Assembly: GCA_026401035.1 (NCBI GenBank)
Contig: JAPLNR010000061.1
Location: 1-64,000, forward strand
Origin: Planctomycetia bacterium
Lineage (GTDB): Bacteria > Planctomycetota > Planctomycetia > Pirellulales > UBA1268
Direction of reading: 5' to 3'
Length of the DNA stretch: 64,000 bases
The translations under genes were made by a program, and so were the position numbers. Each line of letters opens with the position of its first letter. The stretch's first letter is position 1. Of this stretch, positions 8,560 to 16,697 are shown piece by piece. The notes under the pieces were generated by a model. It was not told where the DNA came from. It was given only the letters and a program-made list of their open reading frames with translations, and did no database searches.

Positions 8560-9855
8560 ATGCCCACGACAGCGCAGAGCCGACTGAAAAATCGGCGCGG
8601 TTTTCTAGGTGCCGGCGCGACGGCGTCTGCGGCCCTGATGGTTCATTCATCGGTGGCTGCCGCGGAAGAACCGCGAGAGTTGCGGCTGGGGATCGTGGGC
8701 TGTGGCGGCCGTGGTGCCGGCGCGGTCAATGACTCGCTGACGATCAACTCGCGAGTGAAGCTCGTGGCGGCCGCCGATCTTTACGTGTCGAAGTGTGCCT
8801 CGCTCCGCCAGGCCTTGACGGCAGCCCACGAAGACAAGGTGTCGCTCGCCGACGCCAACATGCATGGCGGCCTGGACGGCTACAAGCGGGTGCTCGACGA
8901 TCCGAACGTCGATGTCGTGCTGCTGGCCACATCGCCCGGCTTCCGCCCCGCCTATGTCCGCGAGGCGGTCGCGGCCGGCAAACACGTCTTCGCGGAGAAG
9001 CCGGCCTGTGTCGATCCGGCCGGGTACCGGATCTGCCTGGAAGCGCATGACAAGGCGGTGGCCGCGGGCACCGCCATCGTCACCGGCACGCAGTATCGCC
9101 GGCAGGCGAGCTACATCGAAGCGGTCGAACAGATTCGCAAGGGGGCGATCGGCCACATCGTCGGCGCGACGACACGTTATTGCTCGTCGAGCATCTGGTA
9201 TCGCGGTCGCAAGGAAGGCATGAGCGACGCGGAGTACCAGATGAGCAACTGGATGCACTTCATCTGGCTCAGCGGAGACCAGATCTGCGAGCAGGCGGTC
9301 CACAACATCGACACCATCAACTGGGTCATGGACGCCACTCCAGTTTCAGCCTTCGGCTCCGGCGGCCGGTTTACGCGGCCGGCAGACAGCGAAATGTGGG
9401 ACAGCATGAACATTGATTTCGAGTATCCCGACAATCGCATCGTGTCGTTCATGTGCCGGCAGATTCCGGGCACGGCTGCCGACAACAGCACCGTGATCTA
9501 CGGATCCGCAGGCACCTGCCACATCGGCTCCATGAGCAGTGGCTCCAGCATTTTCGACCATTCCGGAACGAAGACCTGGGGGATGCCGGGCAGCATTGCC
9601 GACGCGTACAAGCAGGAGCACAAGGATCTGATCGACTCGATCCGCGCTGGCAAGCCGATCGTCGAACTGCGGCAGACGGCTGACAGCTCGCTCACGGCGG
9701 TGCTCGGGAGGATTGCGGCCTACACCGGCCAGCGGGTCTCCTGGGATTTCCTGACGAACCAGTCGAAGCTCGACCTGTTTCCCAAGGATCTCACCTGGGA
9801 TGCCACGCTACCCGCGTCGCAGCACGCCATTCCCGGCAAGACGAAACTGATCTAA
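8560..9855 (+). CDS. Tat-exported Gfo/Idh/MocA-family NAD(P)-dependent oxidoreductase
   Basis: 431 residues. Residues 8-35 carry a twin-arginine signal (LKNRRGFLGAGATASAALMV). A Rossmann motif follows (LGIVGCGGRGAG, about residues 42-53), then the family lysine in the EKPACVDPAG motif and a long C-terminal substrate domain (HFIWLSGDQICEQAVHNIDT) typical of the large planctomycete subgroup. Such enzymes oxidise or reduce a sugar hydroxyl, often at C3. Tat export fits enzymes folded with bound cofactor before export. It lies 36 bp after the TIM-barrel gene and is presumably co-transcribed with it. Confidence 0.92.
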   Translation: MPTTAQSRLKNRRGFLGAGATASAALMVHSSVAAAEEPRELRLGIVGCGGRGAGAVNDSLTINSRVKLVAAADLYVSKCASLRQALTAAHEDKVSLADANMHGGLDGYKRVLDDPNVDVVLLATSPGFRPAYVREAVAAGKHVFAEKPACVDPAGYRICLEAHDKAVAAGTAIVTGTQYRRQASYIEAVEQIRKGAIGHIVGATTRYCSSSIWYRGRKEGMSDAEYQMSNWMHFIWLSGDQICEQAVHNIDTINWVMDATPVSAFGSGGRFTRPADSEMWDSMNIDFEYPDNRIVSFMCRQIPGTAADNSTVIYGSAGTCHIGSMSSGSSIFDHSGTKTWGMPGSIADAYKQEHKDLIDSIRAGKPIVELRQTADSSLTAVLGRIAAYTGQRVSWDFLTNQSKLDLFPKDLTWDATLPASQHAIPGKTKLI

Positions 9856-9905
9856 CCTTCGCCTCCTGCCTCTGCCTCCTGGCCGAGGCCCCGACTGGAA
9901 ATGCC

Positions 9906-11879
9906 ATGAGCAGCCCCCCAAACCTCGTTTCTTCCGCACCGATCTACCGCGGCCCTCTTCCGCATGTACACGCGGTCGAGCGGATCCCGGTCACGGTCTA
10001 TGACCAACCGCTCGATGCCAGCAGGGCGGTGGCCCGCGAGATCGCCGATCTCGTGCAGTCGCGGGCGGCGGCCGGCAAGCAGACGGTGCTGGGCCTCGCG
10101 ACCGGCTCGACGCCCGTCGGCGTCTACGACGAATTGATCCGCCTGCACCGCGAGGAGGGGGTGTCGTTCAAGACGGTCGTCACGTTCAACCTCGACGAGT
10201 ATTGGCCGATGCAGCCGGACGCCCTGCAGAGCTACCACCGCTTCATGCGGGAGCATCTCTTCGACCACCTCGACATTCCCGCCGCTGCGATCCATCTCCC
10301 CGACGGCACGCTCCCGCGGGACAAGGTGGCGGCGGCCTGCGTCCGCTACGAGGAGCAGATTCGCGAGGCGGGCGGGATCGACCTGCAGATCCTCGGCATC
10401 GGCCGCACCGGCCACATCGGCTTCAACGAGCCGGGCAGCGCCCTCGACAGCCGCACGCGGCTGATCACGCTCGACAGTGTCACGCGGGTCGACGCCGCCA
10501 GCGATTTTTTTGGCGAGTGGAACGTGCCCCGGCAGGCGATCACGATGGGCGTGGGATCGATCCTCGATGCCCATCGGGTGGTGCTCCTGGCCTTCGGCGA
10601 GCACAAGGCATCGATCGTGCAGAAGGCCGTCGAGCAACCGCCGTGCAGCCACGTCTCGGCCAGCGCCCTGCAGCAGCATGCCGACGCGCGATTTGTGCTC
10701 GACAGGGCCGCGGCGGCGCGGCTGACGCGGTTCGAGTCGCCGTGGGTGGTCGGATCGCTCGATTCGATGGGCCTGGAATGGACCGACGCTCTGACCCGCA
10801 AGGCCGTGATCTGGCTGGCGCTCGAGCTCGGCAAGCCGATCCTCAAACTCACCGACGAAGACTACAACGAGCATGGCCTCCAAGACCTGCTCTCCAACCG
10901 CGGCCGGGCCTACGACCTCAACATCGAGGTCTTCCGCGCGATGCAAGACACGATCACCGGCTGGCCGGGCGGCAAGCTGAACGCCCCGCGGCGGGTGCGG
11001 GGGGGCGAGGTCCGCGCGGACGAGTTTCCCAAGCGGATCGTCGTCTTCAGTCCGCATCCCGACGACGACGTGATCAGCATGGGTGGCACGTTTATCCGGC
11101 TCTGCGAACAGGGACACGAAGTGCACGTCGCCTACCAGACCAGCGGCAACATCGCCGTCTGGGACGAGTCGGCCGACCGGCACGTCGACTTCGTCGAGGA
11201 GTTTTGCAAGGCGTTTGGCGTTGGGACCAAAACCAGCGAGATCGCCGAGAAAATCCGGGCGTTTCTCAAATCGAAGCCGGCCGGCGCCGTCGATCTCCCG
11301 GAACTTCAGGCCGTGAAGGGCCTCATCCGCCGCACCGAAGCCCGGGCCGGAGCCCGGTATTCCGGAGTGAAGCCGGAGCACATTCACTTCCTGGATCTTC
11401 CCTTCTACGAAACGGGTCGCGTCCGCAAGAAGCCGATCGGCCCGGACGACATCGCGATCACCGTGAAGCTCCTCGAGCAGGTGCAGCCGCACCAGGTGTA
11501 TGCCGCGGGCGACCTTTCCGACCCCCACGGCACGCATCGCGTCTGCCTGGCGGCCGTGATCGAGGCGCTCGCTGCAGTGGCCGATCGCGACTGGGCGAAG
11601 CGGTGCGAACTCTGGCTCTACCGCGGCGCCTGGCAGGAATGGGAGCCGCACGAGATCGAGATGGCCGTGCCGCTCTCGCCCGAGGAGGTGGAACGAAAGC
11701 GGATGGCGATCTTCAAGCACGAGAGTCAGAAGGATCGGGCCCTCTTTCCGGGCCCGACCGACCCGCGGGAGTTCTGGCAGCGGGCCGAGGACAGAAATCG
11801 CGACACAGCCCGCCTCTACGACAAGCTCGGCCTGCCCGAATACGAGGCTATCGAGGGATTCGTTCTCCACAAGCCCTGA
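9906..11879 (+). CDS. NagB-like deaminase fused to LmbE-like deacetylase
   Basis: 657 residues, two enzymes in one chain. Residues 30-300 resemble glucosamine-6-phosphate deaminase: LGLATGSTP phosphate loop, FNLDEYW (about 94) and GIGRTGHIGFNEPGS (about 163). The E. coli relay NDGH is here RTGH, so the Asp equivalent to Asp141 is Thr while His and Glu remain. Residues 375-657 are a LmbE/PIG-L domain with the zinc motif PHPDDDVISMGG (about 381) and a second histidine site, DPHGTHR. Such fusions are known in Bacteroidetes and planctomycetes. Deacetylation followed by deamination of an acetylamino sugar phosphate is a reasonable inference. It lacks a signal peptide, so it is cytoplasmic. A long antisense open frame over it (9852-11870) is a shadow. 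Confidence 0.9.
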   Translation: MSSPPNLVSSAPIYRGPLPHVHAVERIPVTVYDQPLDASRAVAREIADLVQSRAAAGKQTVLGLATGSTPVGVYDELIRLHREEGVSFKTVVTFNLDEYWPMQPDALQSYHRFMREHLFDHLDIPAAAIHLPDGTLPRDKVAAACVRYEEQIREAGGIDLQILGIGRTGHIGFNEPGSALDSRTRLITLDSVTRVDAASDFFGEWNVPRQAITMGVGSILDAHRVVLLAFGEHKASIVQKAVEQPPCSHVSASALQQHADARFVLDRAAAARLTRFESPWVVGSLDSMGLEWTDALTRKAVIWLALELGKPILKLTDEDYNEHGLQDLLSNRGRAYDLNIEVFRAMQDTITGWPGGKLNAPRRVRGGEVRADEFPKRIVVFSPHPDDDVISMGGTFIRLCEQGHEVHVAYQTSGNIAVWDESADRHVDFVEEFCKAFGVGTKTSEIAEKIRAFLKSKPAGAVDLPELQAVKGLIRRTEARAGARYSGVKPEHIHFLDLPFYETGRVRKKPIGPDDIAITVKLLEQVQPHQVYAAGDLSDPHGTHRVCLAAVIEALAAVADRDWAKRCELWLYRGAWQEWEPHEIEMAVPLSPEEVERKRMAIFKHESQKDRALFPGPTDPREFWQRAEDRNRDTARLYDKLGLPEYEAIEGFVLHKP

Positions 11880-11887
11880 GACCCACC

Positions 11888-12916
11888 ATGAAACATTACA
11901 ACGTCGGCGTCATCGGTTACGGCTGGGCGGCGACGGCGCACATCGCCGCCATCAATGCCACGCGGCAGGGCCACGTGACGGCGATCTATTCATCGCGGCC
12001 GCTCGACGCGGCCGAACTTTCCGCCAGGCATGGCAGCCCGATCAAGGTCTATCAGGACCTCGACGCGATGCTCGCCGCTCCCGACCTGCACGTGGTCGAC
12101 ATCACCAGTTATCCGAGCCAGCACCGCGAGCAGGCCGTCGCCGCCGCGAACGCGAAGAAACACATCATTCTCGAGAAGCCGATGGCGAACTCCCCCGAGG
12201 AGGTTCAGGCCATCCTGGCCGCCGCCGAGGCCAATGGCGTGCGGGGCTGCGTCTGCTTCGAGTGCCGGTTCTCCAACCAGTTTCAGGTGACGAAGGCGGT
12301 CATCGACGAGGGGCTGCTCGGCCGACTGCACTACGGCGAGGTCGATTATTTCCATGGCATCGGCCCGTGGTACGGCCAGTATCGCTGGAATACCAACAAG
12401 CGCGAGGGAGGCAGCGCCCTGCTGACCGCCGGCTGCCATGCCCTCGACGCTCTCTTGATGCTGATGGGCAGCGACGTCGAGAGCGTCACGAGCCTGAGCA
12501 CGAAATCGGCGAGCGACGTTTTCCAGCCCTACGAATACGACACGTCGAGCGTCACGATCCTGCGCTTCAAGAATGGCGCCGTCGGCAAGACGGCGGCGAT
12601 CGTCGATTGCCTCCAGCCTTACTATTTCCACACGCACCTGGTGGGCAGTTCGGGGAGCCTGCTCGACAACAAGTTTCACTCGACGAAACTCAAGGCCGAC
12701 AAGGCGCACTGGAGCGAACTCTCCATGAAGATGCTCGACTCTGGCGACGTCAGCGACCATCCCTACCAGGCACAATTTCAGGCCTTCTTCGACGCCCTCG
12801 ACGCCGGCCGCGACATGCCGCTGACGAGTTTTCCGGAAGTCGCCAAGACGTTTGCGGTGATCTTCGCCGCCGACACCAGCGCCGCCCAGGGCGGCGTGCC
12901 GGTCGCAGTAAAGTAG
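11888..12916 (+). CDS. Cytoplasmic Gfo/Idh/MocA-family oxidoreductase
   Basis: 342 residues from ATG 11888, eight bases after the previous stop; the open frame extends far upstream only as a shadow of the NagB-LmbE gene. It has no signal peptide. Rossmann motif VGVIGYGWAATAH at the N-terminus, the catalytic-lysine motif LEKPMANSPEEV (about 100-111), and the C-terminal segment EGGSALLTAGCHALDALLML carrying the family His. It is a different subfamily from the exported paralogue at 8560. Its stop codon TAG (12914-12916) belongs to the dispersed palindrome that follows. Confidence 0.92.
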   Translation: MKHYNVGVIGYGWAATAHIAAINATRQGHVTAIYSSRPLDAAELSARHGSPIKVYQDLDAMLAAPDLHVVDITSYPSQHREQAVAAANAKKHIILEKPMANSPEEVQAILAAAEANGVRGCVCFECRFSNQFQVTKAVIDEGLLGRLHYGEVDYFHGIGPWYGQYRWNTNKREGGSALLTAGCHALDALLMLMGSDVESVTSLSTKSASDVFQPYEYDTSSVTILRFKNGAVGKTAAIVDCLQPYYFHTHLVGSSGSLLDNKFHSTKLKADKAHWSELSMKMLDSGDVSDHPYQAQFQAFFDALDAGRDMPLTSFPEVAKTFAVIFAADTSAAQGGVPVAVK

Positions 12917-12934
12917 GACAGGCTTCAGCCTGTC
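12914..12934. repeat. Palindromic dispersed repeat, copy 1 (TAG plus GACAGGCT-TC-AGCCTGTC)
   Basis: Perfect 8-bp arms at 12917-12924 and 12927-12934. The preceding TAG is the stop codon of the Gfo/Idh/MocA gene. It could act as a transcript-end hairpin. Confidence 0.85.
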
Positions 12935-12947
12935 ACTGTCATCCCCA

Positions 12948-13790
12948 ATGTCACCATCACTCGCCCCCTCCACAGCCATGCCTCTCCTCTTTTGCCTATC
13001 TCCCTGTCTCCTGCTCCTCGTCGGTTCCGCAGCTTTGGCCGCCGAACCACCGGCCGGTTTCACGGCGCTCTTCAACGGCTCCGATCTCGTGGGCTGGCGG
13101 GGCCGGCCGCACCTCGACCCCCGCCAGGAAGCTGAGGGCACGCCCGAAGAACGGCGGAGCCGCCAGAACGACTGGAATCGCGACATGGCCGCCCATTGGA
13201 AGGTGGAACAGGGCGTGATCGTCAGCGATGGCAGCGGCGTTTTCCTGACGACGGATCATGATTACGGCGATGTCGAACTTCTCATCGAATGGATGCTCCC
13301 CGCTCCGTGTGCCGACAGCGGCATCTACCTACGGGCCAATCCGCAGGTGCAAATCTGGGACCCGGACTGCAAACGCGACTTCAAGCACGGCTGCCAGAAG
13401 GGCTCGGGCGGCCTCTGGAACAATCCGGCGGATTCGCCGGGAAAATTCCCGCTCGAGAAGGCCGACAGGCCGACCGGCGAGTGGAACATGACGAAAATTC
13501 GGATGCGGGGCGACCGCGTGACCGTGGTGCTGAACGACAAACTGATCGTGGACGACCAGCCGCTCGCAAACTTTTTCGAAAAGGGCAAGCCGCTTCCCGC
13601 CCGCGGTCCGATCCAGATCCAGACCCACGGCGCCCCGATGCACGTGCGCAATGTCTTCATCAAGGAACTGGCGGCCAACGAGGTGGGGTTCAGGCCGGCC
13701 TCGCCCACACCAGGGTTCATGTCGGTTTCCTTGGCCACGGCGACGAAGTGCACTTCCCCAACATCAGGATTCGTGAGTTCAAATGAGTAA
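12948..13790 (+). CDS. Secreted DUF1080 protein with aberrant C-terminus
   Basis: 280 residues. A second ATG at 12978 starts a cleaner signal peptide (MPLLFCLSPCLLLLVGSAAL). One complete DUF1080 domain follows: FNGSDLVGWRG, ADSGIYLRANPQVQIWD and GPIQIQTHGAPMHVRNVFIK. After ELAANE the frame turns into unrelated Ser/Thr/Pro sequence to the stop at 13790. In the +2 frame, bases 13721-13786 encode HVGFLGHGDEVHFPNIRIRE, a perfect end strand of another DUF1080 domain, stopping with an ATGA overlap at the next gene. I infer that a second tandem domain was mostly deleted and its tail left out of frame. The first domain looks intact. Confidence 0.82.
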   Translation: MSPSLAPSTAMPLLFCLSPCLLLLVGSAALAAEPPAGFTALFNGSDLVGWRGRPHLDPRQEAEGTPEERRSRQNDWNRDMAAHWKVEQGVIVSDGSGVFLTTDHDYGDVELLIEWMLPAPCADSGIYLRANPQVQIWDPDCKRDFKHGCQKGSGGLWNNPADSPGKFPLEKADRPTGEWNMTKIRMRGDRVTVVLNDKLIVDDQPLANFFEKGKPLPARGPIQIQTHGAPMHVRNVFIKELAANEVGFRPASPTPGFMSVSLATATKCTSPTSGFVSSNE

Positions 13791-15054
13791 ACCCGCCCCG
13801 ACGTTTCGCCTCTGGATTATGATGGTGCTCGAGTTTGCGATCTGGGGCGCATGGCTACCGCTCATCTGGGGCTACATGGGCAAGGATGGTCTCGCCTTTT
13901 CCGAAGCGCAGATCGCCTGGGTCGGCAGCGCCTTTGCGATCGCGTCGATCGTCGGCATCTTCTTTTCGAGCCAGTTCGCCGACCGCACGTTCGCGGCGGA
14001 GCGGTTCATGGCCGTGAGCCATCTCGTCGGCGGGCTGGCGATCCTCGGCATGTATTGGGCAAAGGATTTTCCGACGTTCTTCGGGCTGATGCTCGTCCAT
14101 GCGCTGCTCTACGTGCCCACGATCTCGGTCTCAAACTCGATCGCGTTCACCCATATGAAAAACGCGCAGAAGGAATACGGCATCGTGCGGATGGGCGGGA
14201 CGATCGGCTGGATTCTCGCGGCCTGGCCGCTCTATTTCGTGCTCCAGGGCAAGGTCGGGGTCGAGGCGGTGGCGGCGAGCCGCAACATCTTCCTGCTGGC
14301 AGGAGGCACCTCGCTCCTGCTCGCGGCCTACAGCCTGACGCTGCCGCACACGCCGCCAAAACGTGCAACGGCGGCCGACGGCGGCTTCGCCTGGCTCACG
14401 GCCGCACGGCTGCTCTCGAAGCCCTTCCTGCTCGTGCTGTTTGTCGTCACGTTCATCGATTCGGTCATCCACAACGGCTACTTCCTGCTGGCCGGCAACT
14501 TCCTCGGCAGTCCGACGGTGGGGATCAAGCCCGAATGGATCATGCCGGTGATGAGCATCGGCCAGGTGGCCGAGATCCTCACGATGGCCGTTCTCGGATC
14601 GGTGCTCGCCCGGCTCGGCTGGAAGACCACGATGATCCTCGGCATTCTCGGGCACGCGGCCCGGTTCGCCGTCTTCGCCTTCATGCCTCAGAACCAGCCG
14701 ATGATCATCGCGGTGCAGGTGCTGCACGGCATCTGCTATGCGTTCTTCTTCGCCACGCTCTACATCTTCATCGACGCTGCGTTTCCGAAGGACGTCCGGT
14801 CGAGCGCCCAGAGCCTGTTCAACCTGCTCGTACTCGGACTCGGTGATCTGGCGGCCAAGTGGCTCTTCATCCCGCTGCAGGGCCGCCTGACCCAGGACGG
14901 TGTCACCGACTACCGTGAACTCTTCCTCTGGCCTGCCGGTCTGGCTCTCGCCGCCGCGGCCCTGTTGCTGGTGGCCTTCTGGCCGCCGGCAGCGTTGGCG
15001 ACCGCGTCCGATACCGAGGACGATCTCGAGACCGAGCCGCAGATCGTGACATAG
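13783..15054 (+). CDS. MFS transporter of the nucleoside:H+ symporter type
   Basis: 423 residues with about 12 membrane helices; matches the Nuc_H_symport (NupG-like) branch of MFS: FAIWGAWLPLIWGYMG near the N-terminus, the loop KEYGIVRMGGTIGWI after helix 4, and HGICYAFFFATLYIFID in helix 10. In planctomycetes such transporters usually sit with DUF1080 and Gfo/Idh/MocA genes, so a sugar or glycoside substrate is as likely as a nucleoside. ATG 13783 overlaps the ancestral stop of the DUF1080 gene (ATGA). It is the last gene of the operon, followed by a strong terminator. Confidence 0.9.
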   Translation: MSKPAPTFRLWIMMVLEFAIWGAWLPLIWGYMGKDGLAFSEAQIAWVGSAFAIASIVGIFFSSQFADRTFAAERFMAVSHLVGGLAILGMYWAKDFPTFFGLMLVHALLYVPTISVSNSIAFTHMKNAQKEYGIVRMGGTIGWILAAWPLYFVLQGKVGVEAVAASRNIFLLAGGTSLLLAAYSLTLPHTPPKRATAADGGFAWLTAARLLSKPFLLVLFVVTFIDSVIHNGYFLLAGNFLGSPTVGIKPEWIMPVMSIGQVAEILTMAVLGSVLARLGWKTTMILGILGHAARFAVFAFMPQNQPMIIAVQVLHGICYAFFFATLYIFIDAAFPKDVRSSAQSLFNLLVLGLGDLAAKWLFIPLQGRLTQDGVTDYRELFLWPAGLALAAAALLLVAFWPPAALATASDTEDDLETEPQIVT

Positions 15055-15102
15055 GGCCTGGATCGCTCGTTGACGGAAGCCCCGCTGCCACCGGCCAAAA
15101 AA

Positions 15103-15132
15103 CCCCGCGCGGATGTCCTGCTCCGCGCGGGG
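15103..15132. terminator. Bidirectional Rho-independent terminator
   Basis: Perfect 11-bp stem CCCCGCGCGGA (15103-15113) / TCCGCGCGGGG (15122-15132) with an 8-nt loop. An A6 run precedes it (15097-15102) and a short T-run follows (15135-15138). It therefore serves the MFS gene on + and the Cys-rich gene on -, whose coding regions end at 15054 and 15150. Confidence 0.88.
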
Positions 15133-15149
15133 GATTTTGCGAGCCCGAT

Positions 15150-15539
15150 TTAGCGGGTAGCCGCGGCTGTCTTCGTCGCGGTCAGCTTGACCGCCGATTC
15201 CTTCGTCTGCTCCGCAATCACGACCCCCCCCGTGGCGCTGCTGGCCTGGCAGCACGACGGCACGATGACCTCACGACGCACGACGGTCGTGGAGCAGCAG
15301 GAGCCGTTCACACGGCAGGTGCTGCAGGCGGGAGCACAGCACGAATCGCAGGCCGGAGCACACACCGGCGCACAGCAGGGATCGCACACGGGCGCACACA
15401 CCGGAGCGCAGCACGGCGCCGTGTAACAGCAGCGGCGGTGGTGGCGGTGGCATCTGGCCGCCTCGGCATCCCAAGCCGTGGCCACGGCGGCAAAGCAGGT
15501 GAGCGTGCCGATCAGACGAATCAAGATCTTGTTAGCCAT
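15150..15539 (-). CDS. Small exported cysteine-rich repeat protein
   Basis: 129 residues. Residues 1-27 form a signal peptide (ILIRLIGTLTCFAAVATAWD). A His/Cys cluster (CHRHHRRCC) follows, then a Cys-Ala-Pro repeat tract built from PCCAPVCAPVCD, PCCAPVCAPACD and SCCAPACSTC, with over 20 Cys in the mature protein, and a Thr/Ala/Lys tail. Similar short Cys-rich exported proteins occur in planctomycetes, but I know no function. Metal binding or disulfide cross-linking in the cell envelope are the obvious guesses. ATG at 15539; it shares the terminator with the MFS gene and stands alone. Confidence 0.75.
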   Translation of the reverse strand: MANKILIRLIGTLTCFAAVATAWDAEAARCHRHHRRCCYTAPCCAPVCAPVCDPCCAPVCAPACDSCCAPACSTCRVNGSCCSTTVVRREVIVPSCCQASSATGGVVIAEQTKESAVKLTATKTAAATR

Positions 15540-15811
15540 CGTAGAAAACCCTCTCGAGAATCTCGGGATCGCGGGCGGGCCGGACGACGGCCGCCTGTTC
15601 CGAGGCCCGGAACAGTAGGAACCGCCACCAAAAGCGGCAAACTACCGCGGATTCCGCCAGAAACCGCGGCCGGACATTTCGGTTCAGGTAAGCCGTAATG
15701 GCCAGGCGATCGAGGGGAGCGGGGATTGCCTGCACGACCGCGGCTTCTGAAGGCGGCACGACGGGAATTTCGCCGCCTTCACCCGCCAGCATGACGAAAA
15801 CCGAGGATAGG

Positions 15812-16687
15812 ATGCTGCAAGCCACTTCCACGACCGAGGTTCTCTGCGCCCCTCCGGCCACCGACGATGTCCGGCCGCGTCCAGCGCTCTTGCGGGCACT
15901 GGGCAGAAGCGAGCCGCCGCCGGTCGTCGAAATTCAGGGCGAGACGTTTTGCCTGATCGAATTGCTCAAGCACGATTCCTGGGCGGCCACGGCCATCTAC
16001 GAGTCGCCCTCCCGCAAGGCGCTCTGTAAGTTCAACCGCCAGCAGGCGATCTTCATCATTCCGATGCGCTGGCTGGGTCGGCTGCTCGCGGCCCGCGAGC
16101 GGGGATTCCACGATCGGCTCGCCGGCATCGCCGGGATCGCACCAGCGCTCGGTGCGGTCTGCGTCGACGGGAAGCCGCTGCCGCATGCAGTCGCGCGGAC
16201 ATTCATCGACGGACACGCGCTCGCCGAGGGAGAGTGGGTCGACGACGACTTCTTCCCGCGGTTCCAGGACCTGCTGGTCGAGGTGCACCGCCGGCACTTT
16301 GCCCACGTCGACCTGCACAAGCGGGAAAACATCCTCGTCGACACTGCCGGCCGGCCCTACCTGATCGACTTCCAGATCTCCTTCGCCCTGCCGGTCGACA
16401 ATCGGCTGGTGACGGCGCTCTTCGGAGGCCTGCTGCGGTTGCTTCAGCGGTGCGACGAGTACCACCTGCTCAAACACCAGATCAAACACCGGCCCGATCA
16501 GGCCGGCCTGACCTGTTTCGATCTCGAGAGTCTTAGGCCCTGGTGGATTCGGATTCATCGGCGGTTGGCCGTGCCATTCCGCTCCTTCCGCCGCGGCCTG
16601 CTGATTCGGCTCGGCATCCGCTCCACGAGCGGCCATGCCTTCAGCGAGGCCTTTCCGGAAATCGCCCACCGCCGTGCCGCCGCCTGA
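15812..16687 (+). CDS. Protein-kinase-fold protein (lipopolysaccharide/Kdo kinase-like)
   Basis: 291 residues from ATG 15812, which has GAGGA 4 nt upstream; ATG 15791 is a possible alternative. The catalytic loop HVDLHKRENILVD and the following YLIDFQIS (the DFG-like metal site) are those of small kinases related to the RIO/Kdo-kinase/lipopolysaccharide-kinase group. Upstream, AIYESPSRKALCKF supplies a plausible ATP-binding Lys. The C-terminal part is very basic (RRLAVPFRSFRRGLLIRL) and may contact membrane lipid. A role in phosphorylating an envelope glycolipid core is inferred from family resemblance only. It is convergent with the next gene. Confidence 0.7.
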   Translation: MLQATSTTEVLCAPPATDDVRPRPALLRALGRSEPPPVVEIQGETFCLIELLKHDSWAATAIYESPSRKALCKFNRQQAIFIIPMRWLGRLLAARERGFHDRLAGIAGIAPALGAVCVDGKPLPHAVARTFIDGHALAEGEWVDDDFFPRFQDLLVEVHRRHFAHVDLHKRENILVDTAGRPYLIDFQISFALPVDNRLVTALFGGLLRLLQRCDEYHLLKHQIKHRPDQAGLTCFDLESLRPWWIRIHRRLAVPFRSFRRGLLIRLGIRSTSGHAFSEAFPEIAHRRAAA

Positions 16688-16697
16688 GGCGGGCGGC

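Noticed and set aside
9852-11870. 672-codon open frame antisense to the NagB-LmbE gene
   Set aside because: Arg/His/Val-rich sequence without any domain; explained by GC-rich third-codon positions of the real gene on the + strand.
10202-11887. Upstream extension of the Gfo/Idh/MocA frame
   Set aside because: It overlaps the NagB-LmbE gene out of frame and is low-complexity; the true start is ATG 11888.
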